From positions 1,171,322 to 1,232,214 of the forward strand of contig MKVB01000006.1 in NCBI GenBank assembly GCA_001899085.1: 60,893 nucleotides of DNA. Reading direction: 5' to 3'. Within the stretch, counting starts at the first letter, position 1; every line of letters begins with the position of its first letter. A program made the position numbers and the translations under genes. This stretch comes from Devosia sp. 66-14. Lineage in GTDB: Bacteria > Pseudomonadota > Alphaproteobacteria > Rhizobiales > Devosiaceae. Below the pieces are notes generated by a model. The model did not search any database. It was not told where the DNA came from and worked only from the letters and a program-made list of their open reading frames with translations. Below, one piece after another: positions 35,658 to 43,403 of the stretch.

Positions 35658-36677
35658 ATGGACGACACATCGAAAAACTCCGGCACCGCCGTCGCTTCGC
35701 TGATGGAGCAGGTGCTGTACGAGGTGAAGAAAGTCGTGGTCGGGCAGGACCATTTCCTCGAACGGGTGCTGGTGGCGCTGCTGGCCAAGGGACACCTCCT
35801 GGTCGAAGGCGTGCCGGGCTTGGCCAAGACCCTGACGGTCAACACGCTGGCCGACGTGATCCAGGGGCAGTTCAAGCGGGTGCAGTTCACCCCCGACCTG
35901 GTGCCATCCGATCTCGTGGGTACCCGCATCTACAACCAGAAGACCGGCGATTTCTCGACGACGCTGGGACCGGTGTTCTGCAACCTGCTGCTGGCCGATG
36001 AGATCAACCGCGCCCCTGCCAAGGTGCAGAGCGCCCTGCTCGAGGTGATGCAGGAGCGGCAGGTCACCATCGCCGGCGAAACCCACAAGGTCCCCAACCC
36101 GTTCGTGGTGATGGCCACGCAGAATCCGATCGAGACCGAGGGCACCTATCCCCTGCCCGAGGCTCAGGTCGACCGGTTCATGATGAAGGTCCTCGTCGGC
36201 TATCCGAGCGAAGAGGAGGAGTTCGTCATCGTCTCGCGCGTCACCGGCCTCATGCAGGCGGTGACGCGAGTGGCGACCACCGAGCAACTGGTCTCCCTGC
36301 AGGCCAAATGCCACAGCCTGTTCGTCGACCCCTCGCTGATCCAGTTCGCGGTCAAGGTGGTGAGCGCGACGCGCAACCCGGCCGCGGCCGGCCTCGGCGA
36401 CATGCAGCGCTTCCTCACCTATGGCGCCAGCCCGCGCGCCTCGATCAGCATGATCGAGGCCGGACGGGCGCTGGCCTTCCTGCGCGGCCGCGAATACGTG
36501 CTGCCCGAGGATGTGCTGGACGTCATCCCCGACGTGCTGCGGCACCGGATCGTCCTCTCCTACGAGGCGATCTCGGAGTCGATCACGCCGGACCAGATCA
36601 TCGGCCAGGTGCTGAAGGCCATTCCCGCTCCCGAGAAACCCCTGGAGGCGCATGTCCGCATCGCCGCAGCAGGCTGA
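35658..36677 (+). CDS. MoxR-family AAA+ ATPase
   Basis: A 339-residue chaperone-like ATPase. Walker A GVPGLAKT at residues 51-58, Walker B and flanks in NLLLADEINRAPAKVQSALLE, sensor 1 in VMATQNPIETEGTYPLPEAQ, and C-terminal lid with LPEDVLDVIPDVLRHRI. MoxR proteins act on VWA-domain partners; here a DUF58 and a VWA gene follow directly. ATG 35658 has CGGAGAAAA upstream. The DUF58 gene starts 26 bases before its stop. Confidence 0.95.
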   Translation: MDDTSKNSGTAVASLMEQVLYEVKKVVVGQDHFLERVLVALLAKGHLLVEGVPGLAKTLTVNTLADVIQGQFKRVQFTPDLVPSDLVGTRIYNQKTGDFSTTLGPVFCNLLLADEINRAPAKVQSALLEVMQERQVTIAGETHKVPNPFVVMATQNPIETEGTYPLPEAQVDRFMMKVLVGYPSEEEEFVIVSRVTGLMQAVTRVATTEQLVSLQAKCHSLFVDPSLIQFAVKVVSATRNPAAAGLGDMQRFLTYGASPRASISMIEAGRALAFLRGREYVLPEDVLDVIPDVLRHRIVLSYEAISESITPDQIIGQVLKAIPAPEKPLEAHVRIAAAG

Positions 36678-37584
36678 AAGGCTCCTCGGTCGCCTCGAGT
36701 GGACAGTGATCCGCAAGCTCGACGGATTGCTGCAGGGAGACTACCGCACGCTGTTCCGCGGCTTCGGCCTCGATTTCGCGGACCTGCGCGAGTACCAGAC
36801 CTATGACGACGTTCGGCATATCGACTGGAACGTCACGGCGCGCACCCAGGTGCCGCATGTGAGGATCTACAACGAGGATCGCGACGTCACCGCCTGGTTC
36901 CTGCTCGACCTCAGCCCGTCGGCGGATTTCGGCTCCGCAGAGGTGACCAAGCGGCAGATGCTCACCGAGTTCGCGGCGGTGCTGGCGCGGCTGCTCACCC
37001 GACAGGGCAATAAAGTCGGGGCGATCCTGTTCAACGGGCAATCGGATTACGTGATCCCACCCCATACCGGGCGGCGGCACGTGCTGCACCTCCTCGACAA
37101 GGTGCTGGCCAACCCACGCCTGCTGCGCTCGCCCGAAACCGATCTCGATGCCTTTATCGGCCGGGCGATGGCGGTGATGCGGCGGCGCTCGATCTGCTTC
37201 GTGGTCTCGGATTTCATCTCGCGGCCGGGTTGGGAACGCGGCCTGTTCCGGCTGAGCCAACGGCACGAAGCCGTGGCGGTACGGCTGCTCGATCCGCTCG
37301 ACATGGCGCTGCCCGATGTCGGCATGCTGCTGTTCCAGGATGCCGAAACCGGCGAGCAGCTGTTCGTCGACACGGTGGACAAGGGCTTCCGGCGGCGCTT
37401 CGTCGCCGCGGCCGCCGCCAACGAAGAGGCACAGATGGAGGCGTTCGCGGCGGCGGGCCTCGACGTGCTGGAACTTTCGACGGCCGACGACCTGGTCGAT
37501 GCGGTGCTGCGCTTTGCCAATATGCGCAAGGTGCAGTCGCGGCTGGGCGGTGGCGGCAACCTGCCCGAGATGGCGGGGGCGTGA
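36652..37584 (+). CDS. DUF58 domain-containing protein
   Basis: A 310-residue cytoplasmic protein. The DUF58 hallmark reads LFRGFGLDFADLREYQTYDD, then VRHIDWNVTARTQVPHVRIYNEDRD, followed by a degenerate VWA-like fold (WFLLDLSPSADFGS). It overlaps moxR by 26 bases, so the two are co-translated. Typical second member of MoxR-DUF58-VWA operons; biochemical role not established. Confidence 0.93.
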   Translation: MSASPQQAERLLGRLEWTVIRKLDGLLQGDYRTLFRGFGLDFADLREYQTYDDVRHIDWNVTARTQVPHVRIYNEDRDVTAWFLLDLSPSADFGSAEVTKRQMLTEFAAVLARLLTRQGNKVGAILFNGQSDYVIPPHTGRRHVLHLLDKVLANPRLLRSPETDLDAFIGRAMAVMRRRSICFVVSDFISRPGWERGLFRLSQRHEAVAVRLLDPLDMALPDVGMLLFQDAETGEQLFVDTVDKGFRRRFVAAAAANEEAQMEAFAAAGLDVLELSTADDLVDAVLRFANMRKVQSRLGGGGNLPEMAGA

Positions 37585-37592
37585 TTTGAGGC

Positions 37593-37635
37593 GCGCTTTC
37601 GAACCGGAAAAGTCTGCAACTTTTCCTGAAAGCGC
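37593..37635 (+). repeat. Two-tier inverted repeat between DUF58 and VWA genes
   Basis: Outer arms GCGCTTTC and GAAAGCGC enclose inner arms GGAAAAGT and ACTTTTCC around CTGCA. It lies 9 bases past the DUF58 stop inside the operon. It may stabilise or partly terminate the transcript; similar mosaic hairpins are common in Hyphomicrobiales. Confidence 0.55.
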
Positions 37636-37655
37636 TCTGGTGAACGGGTGATGCG

Positions 37656-38744
37656 ATGACCTTCATCTGGATGGATATGCTCTGGCTGCTGGTGCTGGTG
37701 CCGCTGCTGATCGGCGCCTATGTCTGGCTGCTGCGGCGGCGCAAGAAAGCGGCCTTGCGCTACGCCAATCTCGCCATCGTCAAGCAGGCCATGGGCAAGG
37801 GCGTGGGCTGGCGCCGCCATGTACCCCCTGCCCTGTTGCTGGCTGCCATCACCGTGCTGATCATCGCGGTGGCGCGCCCCGCCGCGGTGGTCGAACTCGC
37901 CTCGTCACGGGCGACGGTGATCCTCTCGATGGACGTGTCGGGCTCGATGCGGGCCCGCGACGTCGAGCCGTCACGTATCGTCGCGGCACAGGAAGCGGCC
38001 AAGGAGTTCATCAGGAAGCAACCGGCCGATGTGCAGGTCGGGATCGTCGCCTTCGCCTCGGCGGCCGTGCTGGTGCAGGCGCCGACCATCGACCGGGAGG
38101 CGCTGTACCAGGCGATCAACAGTTTCGACCTCAGGCGCGGTACGGCCGTGGGCTCCGGCGTGCTGGTGGCGCTGGCGACGATCTTCCCCGACCAGAATTT
38201 CGACCTCGACGGCACCGGCAACCAGCGCGACCAGCTGGGGTTGCCGAGCTTCGGCGGCGAGCGCTTCGGCGCCAGCGGCGGCGCCGACGGGCTGCTGAGC
38301 GGCACGCCGAGCGACCCGCCCGCCCGGCACATGCCGGTCGAGCCTGGCTCGTATGACAGCGCGGTGGTGATCCTGCTCACCGATGGCGCCACCACGACCG
38401 GACCAGATCCGGTCGCGGCGGGGCGGATCGCCGGTGACTATGGGGTCAAGGTCTTCACCGTGGGGTTCGGCTCGGCCTCTGGCGATGTGGTGGATTTCGG
38501 CGGCCGCTCGATGCGGGCGCAACTGGATTCGACGACATTGCAGGCGATCGCCGATGCCACCGAGGGCGAGTATTACGAAGCGACCAGCGCCGCCGACCTC
38601 GCCAATGTCTACGACTCGCTCTCCACCCGGCTGATCAGCGAAAAGAAGCTGACCGAGATCGCCTTCATCTTCGCCGGGGTCGGCGCCTTGCTGGCGATGG
38701 CCGCCGCGGGGTTGTCGATGCTGTGGTTCGGACGGATCGCTTAG
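37656..38744 (+). CDS. VWA domain-containing membrane protein (BatA-like)
   Basis: A 362-residue protein with two N-terminal membrane helices (about residues 8-27 and 57-76), a periplasm- or cytoplasm-facing von Willebrand A domain and one C-terminal helix (EIAFIFAGVGALLAMAAAGL). The metal site is intact: DVSGS at residues 93-97, plus LLTDGATTTGPDP. About 45 extra residues (DLDGTGNQRDQLGLPSFGGE and on) interrupt the VWA fold. Likely client or partner of the MoxR protein two genes upstream. Confidence 0.92.
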   Translation: MTFIWMDMLWLLVLVPLLIGAYVWLLRRRKKAALRYANLAIVKQAMGKGVGWRRHVPPALLLAAITVLIIAVARPAAVVELASSRATVILSMDVSGSMRARDVEPSRIVAAQEAAKEFIRKQPADVQVGIVAFASAAVLVQAPTIDREALYQAINSFDLRRGTAVGSGVLVALATIFPDQNFDLDGTGNQRDQLGLPSFGGERFGASGGADGLLSGTPSDPPARHMPVEPGSYDSAVVILLTDGATTTGPDPVAAGRIAGDYGVKVFTVGFGSASGDVVDFGGRSMRAQLDSTTLQAIADATEGEYYEATSAADLANVYDSLSTRLISEKKLTEIAFIFAGVGALLAMAAAGLSMLWFGRIA

Positions 38745-38775
38745 GGCGGCATTTCACTAAGTCCCGCAGTCGTCG

Positions 38776-38871
38776 CTTCCCTCCCCCTTGAGGGGAGGGA
38801 TTGAGGGAGGGGGTGGTTCTGTGATCACCGATGGACCCCCACCCCCAACCCCTCCCCTCAAGGGGGAGGGG
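38776..38871. repeat. Intergenic double-hairpin repeat (CCCTCCCCC type), copy 2
   Basis: CCCTCCCCCTTGAGGGGAGG on the left is mirrored by CCTCCCCTCAAGGGGGAGGG on the right, with GGGAGGGGGTGG against CCCCCACCCCC inside. It lies between the VWA gene and the haem operon and is well placed as a terminator. Confidence 0.75.
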
Positions 38872-38956
38872 AGCAGAGGCTCGCCCTCACCACTGTGGCT
38901 CGCGAGCATTCCTCACACCCGAGCGATATTGTGGCGCTTGCGTGTCCACGTAATTC

Positions 38957-38971
38957 TGATAATCACACTCA
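38957..38971. promoter_or_regulatory. Iron-responsive operator (IRO box, RirA type) upstream of hemP
   Basis: TGATAATCACACTCA fits TGA-N9-TCA exactly, the published pattern of RirA iron boxes in Rhizobiales. It lies 62 bases upstream of the hemP ATG, overlapping a GATAAT that could be the -10 box. A second exact match precedes the haem receptor gene. Confidence 0.65.
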
Positions 38972-39032
38972 TGTTTTAAACGGACTGCAGGCGGCCGGGG
39001 TGACCAAGGTGCGACTTGAGGACTTACAGGAC

Positions 39033-39200
39033 ATGACGGCGCTGCCGGAGACGGCAGCCAGGGCCGATCAGCAGGTCGGCCTGCCGAGCTTCACCACCGA
39101 AGAGCTGTTCGGCGGAGCCAACGAGATCGGGATCGCCCATCAGGGGCTGACCTACCGGCTGCGGATCACGCGGCAGGGCAAACTTGTCCTCAACAAATAG
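39033..39200 (+). CDS. hemP: Hemin uptake protein HemP/HmuP
   Basis: A 55-residue protein. The C-terminus IAHQGLTYRLRITRQGKLVL is the HemP/HmuP signature. ATG 39033 with AGGA five bases upstream gives the usual length; an upstream in-frame reading through the iron box is rejected. HmuP in rhizobia is needed for expression of the haem receptor. It leads an operon with exbB, exbD, tonB and hugZ. Confidence 0.88.
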   Translation: MTALPETAARADQQVGLPSFTTEELFGGANEIGIAHQGLTYRLRITRQGKLVLNK

Positions 39201-39210
39201 GAGCGCCGCC

Positions 39211-39636
39211 ATGCGCCTCACGATTGCAGTGCTGATGGCGGCGCTGTGCGCCACACCCAGCTGGGCCCAGGACAGCGCCCCGGCCCCCAGCCTGGCGCTG
39301 GAACTGAACGCGCTGACGCCGAGCGAAACCGGCTGTCGCGTCAGCTTCCTCGCCACCAACAAGCTCGGCACCGAGCTCACCCGCTCGGCCTTCGAGATTG
39401 CGCTGTTCGGCGCCGGGGGTGGCATCGAGCGGTTGGTGTCGCTGGATTTCAAGGCCATGCCGGAAGGCAAGACCCGGGTGCTGCAGTTCGATATCGGCGA
39501 ACTCGGCTGCGACAAGGTAAGCCGGGTGCTGATCAATGACGTGGTGGCCTGCGAGGGCACCGGGCTCGACCCCAGGATCTGCCTCGCCGGCCTCAGCACC
39601 GTGTCCCGGCTCCCGGGCGTGGAGTTCGGCGTCTGA
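39211..39636 (+). CDS. Small exported protein in the TonB-ExbBD operon, unknown function
   Basis: A 141-residue protein with a Sec signal peptide (MRLTIAVLMAALCATPSWAQ). The mature part (ELNALTPSETGCRVSFLATN, then ELGCDKVSRVLINDVVAC and DPRICLAGLS) has four cysteines and a predicted beta-rich fold. I know no family function. It stands between hemP (10 bases away) and exbB (ATGA overlap), so it probably assists the TonB system or haem uptake in the periplasm. Confidence 0.8.
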   Translation: MRLTIAVLMAALCATPSWAQDSAPAPSLALELNALTPSETGCRVSFLATNKLGTELTRSAFEIALFGAGGGIERLVSLDFKAMPEGKTRVLQFDIGELGCDKVSRVLINDVVACEGTGLDPRICLAGLSTVSRLPGVEFGV

Positions 39637-40352
39637 TGGAAACGGTGATCGAAGCGGTGGAGCCGGTCGCGGCGGCACATGACATGTCGATGTTCGCGCT
39701 GTTCATGCAGGCGGACTGGGTGGTGAAGTCGGTGATGCTGGGGCTGCTGTTCGCCTCGATCGCCTGCTGGGCGGTGATCTTCGCCAAGGCCGCCGCCTAT
39801 GCCAGGGCGAAGCGCGAGATGAAGGCATTCGACAAGATCTTCGCCTCGGGCGAACCGCTGACGCAGATCTATGCCCGCCTCAAGGATGGGCCGCGGACCG
39901 GGTTGGGCGCGCTGTTCGCCGCGGCGATGGAAGAGTGGAACGGCAGCCACGCCGAAAACGCCGCCAGCTCGGGCGGCCTGCAGGCCCGGCTCCGCATCGT
40001 GCTCGACACCACCGTGGCCGCCGAGAGCGAAAAGCTCGACCGCAGCCTGTCGCTGCTGGCGACGGTCGGAAGCGCTGCGCCATTCGTCGGGCTGTTCGGC
40101 ACGGTGTGGGGCATCATGAATGCCTTCACCTCGATCGCCGCGGCCAAATCCACCAGCCTGGCCGTGGTGGCGCCAGGCATCGCCGAGGCGCTGTTCGCCA
40201 CGGCGCTGGGGCTGCTCGCCGCCATTCCGGCGGTGATCGCCTACAACAAGCTTTCGGGTGATGCCGGGCGACTGATCGGCCGGCTCGAGGCATTCGCCGA
40301 CCGGGTGTCGGTGCTGCTGTCACGCCAGCTGGACGCGCGAGGCAACGCCTGA
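39636..40352 (+). CDS. exbB: TonB-system proton channel ExbB
   Basis: A 238-residue inner-membrane protein of the MotA/TolQ/ExbB group: three membrane helices (about residues 24-52, 132-158 and 170-195), with the core [20 protein letters not shown] and [20 protein letters not shown]. Start codon overlaps the stop of the gene upstream (TGATG), and its stop overlaps the exbD ATG. With ExbD and TonB it energises the outer-membrane haem receptor at 43404. Confidence 0.95.
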   Translation: METVIEAVEPVAAAHDMSMFALFMQADWVVKSVMLGLLFASIACWAVIFAKAAAYARAKREMKAFDKIFASGEPLTQIYARLKDGPRTGLGALFAAAMEEWNGSHAENAASSGGLQARLRIVLDTTVAAESEKLDRSLSLLATVGSAAPFVGLFGTVWGIMNAFTSIAAAKSTSLAVVAPGIAEALFATALGLLAAIPAVIAYNKLSGDAGRLIGRLEAFADRVSVLLSRQLDARGNA

Positions 40353-40789
40353 TGAGCATGTCGCTGCAGAGCGCCCGCGGACGGCGTGGCCGACGGGGCG
40401 GGCCGATCGGCGATATCAACGTGACGCCGCTGGTCGACGTGATGCTGGTGCTGCTGATCGTGTTCATGGTGACGGCGCCGCTGCTCACCTCCGGGGTGCC
40501 GATCGACCTGCCGCAGACCAACGCGCCCGAGATGAAGGTCGAGGGAACCAAGCCCCTCACCATCTCGGTGACGCCTGAGGGCCAGGTCTATCTCGGCGAA
40601 GACCAGATCACGCTCGACACGCTGCTGACCTCGGTGGCGGCAGCGGCGGGCGAGGCCGGTACGCAGCAGCGGCTCTATATCCGGGGCGACGCCGCGGCCG
40701 ATTACGGGCTGATCATGCAGGTGATGGGTGACCTCAGCCGCGCCGGCTATGCCCGCATCGGGCTGATCACGCAGCAGCGCGAGCCGTGA
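40352..40789 (+). CDS. exbD: TonB-system proton channel ExbD
   Basis: A 145-residue protein with one membrane helix (DVMLVLLIVFMVTAPLL) holding the proton-relay aspartate in NVTPLVDVMLVLL, and a periplasmic domain. Overlaps exbB and is 1 base from tonB. Normal length. Confidence 0.95.
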   Translation: MSMSLQSARGRRGRRGGPIGDINVTPLVDVMLVLLIVFMVTAPLLTSGVPIDLPQTNAPEMKVEGTKPLTISVTPEGQVYLGEDQITLDTLLTSVAAAAGEAGTQQRLYIRGDAAADYGLIMQVMGDLSRAGYARIGLITQQREP

Positions 40790-40790
40790 G

Positions 40791-41924
40791 ATGAAGCGGG
40801 CCGCCCTCGCCTCCGCCGGCATCCATATCGGGCTGATCGCCGGAGCATTCATGTTCCTGAACCTCGAACCCGTGGTCGACGAGACCGCGGCGGAATCGGT
40901 CGCCGTCGAGATCATCTCGGTCGACACGGCAACGAGCAACCCGACCGAGGAGATCAGCGAGGCGACCGAGACGCTGGTGTCGGCGGGCGCCGAGGTCGAA
41001 GCGGAAGAGGTGCCGGAAACCGCAGAGGTCGAAATACTCGAGGTCGCCGAAGCCGAGCCCGCCACAGCGGTAGAAGCCATGGTGGCTCCGGTGGAGGTCG
41101 CGGAGATTACGCCGACCGAGAGCGAAGAGATCGCCTCAGCCGAGGTGCTGACCGCGGCGGCGGATCCGATCGCGCCGGTCGAGGCGGCAATACCACAGAT
41201 GGTCGATCAGACGGCTACGCTGGTCGCCGACAGCGTCGCGCCATCGCAGTCCGACCCGCTCGAAGCCGTACGTACGGCGACGATCGGGCAACTGACGCCG
41301 GAGCCGGCGATGCAGCAGATTCCGCCGGCGCTGATGAAGCCGGTCGAGGTGGTGAAGCCGCTGGAGACCGCCAGCCTTGCGCCGGTGGTGGAAGAAGAGC
41401 TGCAGGTGGCGCCGATCCCCAAGCCACGCATCGTGCGCAAGCCGGTGGCCGAGAAGGTCGAGCCGGCCAAGGAGCCGCCGAAGGAACAGCCGGCGGCAAA
41501 GCCGAAGCAAGCTGAAAAGCCCGCTGAGAAAAAGCCGGAAAAGAAGGCGCCCTCCAGGCAGGTAAACCTGGGCAATGGCGGCAATGCCGAAGCCGACAGC
41601 GCTGCCAAGAAATCCGGCGGCGGCGCCGGCAAGAAGAACGACGGCGGCAGCGCTGCGGCGAGCAAATATCCGGGACTGGTGCAAGCCAAGGTCGTGCGGG
41701 CGGCGCGGGCCCCAAAAACCCGCGACACCAAAGGCGAGGCCACGGTAAGGTTCGTGGTCGGCGCCGAGGGTAACCTGGTCAAGGTTGCGCTGCTGCGCAG
41801 CTCCGGCAACGAGGCGATCGACCAGGCGTCGCTCGCCGCCGTGCAGCGTGCAGCGCCGTTCCCCCCCATTCCCGAGGCCGCCGGCCGTTCGTCCTGGCAG
41901 TTCGACGTCCCGCTCGGATTCTAG
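40791..41924 (+). CDS. tonB: TonB family protein
   Basis: A 377-residue energy transducer. One N-terminal membrane helix (residues about 5-22), a long acidic Glu/Ala/Val-rich spacer to about residue 200, a Pro/Lys-rich section (PAKEPPKEQPAAKPKQAEKP), and a C-terminal TonB domain (TKGEATVRFVVGAEGNLVKV, SSGNEAIDQASL, WQFDVPLGF). The acidic spacer of more than 150 residues is longer than in E. coli TonB (239 residues in total). Confidence 0.93.
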   Translation: MKRAALASAGIHIGLIAGAFMFLNLEPVVDETAAESVAVEIISVDTATSNPTEEISEATETLVSAGAEVEAEEVPETAEVEILEVAEAEPATAVEAMVAPVEVAEITPTESEEIASAEVLTAAADPIAPVEAAIPQMVDQTATLVADSVAPSQSDPLEAVRTATIGQLTPEPAMQQIPPALMKPVEVVKPLETASLAPVVEEELQVAPIPKPRIVRKPVAEKVEPAKEPPKEQPAAKPKQAEKPAEKKPEKKAPSRQVNLGNGGNAEADSAAKKSGGGAGKKNDGGSAAASKYPGLVQAKVVRAARAPKTRDTKGEATVRFVVGAEGNLVKVALLRSSGNEAIDQASLAAVQRAAPFPPIPEAAGRSSWQFDVPLGF

Positions 41925-41949
41925 TCACCTCACATTCGGAGTCATTGCG

Positions 41950-42747
41950 ATGCAGGAAGAAAAGAAGAAGGACGTGCTCCTCGAGACCACCGCGGATGCG
42001 GTGCGGGAAGCCAAGACGCTGATCCGCTCGGCCCGGTCAGGGTCGCTGGCGACGATCGAGCCGGGCACCGGCTGGCCGATCGCCACCCGGGTCGGCGTCT
42101 CCACCGATTTCGACGGCGCGCCGATCATCCTAATCTCGAAACTCGCCGCCCATACCGGAGCGCTGCTCAACGACCCGCGCTGCTCGTTGCTGATCGGCAC
42201 CCCGGGGAAGGGCGACCCGCTGGCGCATGCGCGCGTCACCATCGCCGCTGAAGCGCGGGAGGTGGAGCGGGACAGCGAGGAGCATCAGCGGCTCGATACG
42301 CGCTACCTGATCCACCAGCAGAAGGCCAAACTCTATTCGGGCCTGGGCGACTTCCGCTATTTCCGGCTGGAGCCGAAAAGCGCGTCGTATAATGGCGGCT
42401 TCGGGCGCGCCTATGCGCTGACGCGTGAGCACCTGCTCAACGCCAACCCCGCGAACCCCGAACTGGCAGAGACCGAACCGAGCGCCGTCGAGCACATGAA
42501 CGACGACCATGGTGAGGCGGTCGGGCTCTATGCCGAGCACTTCGCCAAGGCTCCCGCCGGCAAATGGCGGCTGATCGGCGTCGACGCCGAGGGCATGGAC
42601 CTTGCCGATGGCGACGACATCCGCCGCATCTGGTTCGAGACCGAGCTGAGCTCGTCCAAGGACATGCACATGACGCTGGTGAAGATGGCCGGCGAAGCGC
42701 GTCGGGCGCTCAATCGTCCGCTGAAGGATGCGAGGGTGGCTTCGTGA
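41950..42747 (+). CDS. hugZ: Haem utilisation protein HugZ-like (PNPOx fold plus DUF2470)
   Basis: A 265-residue cytoplasmic protein. Residues 15-165 form the split-barrel flavin/haem fold (AKTLIRSARSGSLATIEPGT, TRVGVSTDFDGAPIILISKL, YFRLEPKSASYNGGFGRA) and the C-terminal part is DUF2470 (AVEHMNDDHGEAVGLYAEHF). HugZ proteins bind and degrade haem. ATG 41950 gives the family N-terminus. It overlaps the IalB-like gene (GTGA). Confidence 0.92.
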   Translation: MQEEKKKDVLLETTADAVREAKTLIRSARSGSLATIEPGTGWPIATRVGVSTDFDGAPIILISKLAAHTGALLNDPRCSLLIGTPGKGDPLAHARVTIAAEAREVERDSEEHQRLDTRYLIHQQKAKLYSGLGDFRYFRLEPKSASYNGGFGRAYALTREHLLNANPANPELAETEPSAVEHMNDDHGEAVGLYAEHFAKAPAGKWRLIGVDAEGMDLADGDDIRRIWFETELSSSKDMHMTLVKMAGEARRALNRPLKDARVAS

Positions 42748-43256
42748 GGCGGGTTCTCGCGGCGGCGTTGCTGCTGACGGCATCCCCGGTCCTGGCGCAG
42801 GCAACGCTGCCGGGCGGCGCCTCGGCGCTGAACGAGGCGCATGGCAGCTGGACGGTGAACTGCACGCTGGTCGAGGCCGGCAAGGACTGTGCGTTCTCGC
42901 AGACGGCGGGCAACCCGCAGACTGGTACCGCGCTGGTGGCCGTGGAACTGGCGGCGCCGGCCGGCAACACGGCCGAGGGCATGCTGATGACGGCGTTCGG
43001 GCTCCGGCTCGATGCGGGCGTGCAACTGGGCATCGACGGCCAGCAATTGGGTCAGGCCCGGCCGTTCCTCACCTGCGTTTCGACCGGCTGCCTGGTGCCG
43101 CTGGATTTCGACGAGGTGGCGCTCAGCGCCATGAAGGTCGGCACGACCCTCGAGGTCACCGGGGTGAAAGTGGACGATGGTCAGCCGGTGACGGTGACCC
43201 TGTCGCTCGCCGGCTTCACCGCCGCCTATAACCGCACTGCCGAGCTGGCCCAGTAG
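42744..43256 (+). CDS. Invasion-associated locus B (IalB) family protein
   Basis: A 170-residue exported protein with a GTG start that overlaps the hugZ stop (GTGA). Signal peptide about residues 1-19 (cleavage near VLAQA), then GSWTVNCTLVEAGKDCAFSQ, the IalB domain, with CVSTGCLVPLDFD as the second cysteine pair. Widespread periplasmic family in Hyphomicrobiales; function uncertain. Last gene of the hemP-led operon. Confidence 0.87.
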   Translation: MRRVLAAALLLTASPVLAQATLPGGASALNEAHGSWTVNCTLVEAGKDCAFSQTAGNPQTGTALVAVELAAPAGNTAEGMLMTAFGLRLDAGVQLGIDGQQLGQARPFLTCVSTGCLVPLDFDEVALSAMKVGTTLEVTGVKVDDGQPVTVTLSLAGFTAAYNRTAELAQ

Positions 43257-43278
43257 CAACCGGGGCAGCATTTAATCT

Positions 43279-43293
43279 TGACTCAGATACTCA
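43279..43293. promoter_or_regulatory. Iron-responsive operator (IRO box, RirA type) upstream of the haem receptor
   Basis: TGACTCAGATACTCA fits TGA-N9-TCA exactly. It overlaps TTGACT (43278-43283), a good -35 hexamer, so a bound repressor would block RNA polymerase. It is 111 bases upstream of the receptor ATG. Confidence 0.68.
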
Positions 43294-43403
43294 CCTTTAA
43301 TAGAGCGTGAACGGATGGCCCTCGAGGGCCATGAACAGCAAGCCACGCGGCGTGCGGCACGCCGACAGCCAGCCAACATCTTCGGTTTCTTTCGGGGGCA
43401 GGC

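Noticed and set aside
38895-39032. Longer HemP starting at 38895
   Set aside because: The extra 46 codons would cover the iron box and likely promoter; HemP proteins are about 55-65 residues and ATG 39033 has a ribosome-binding site.
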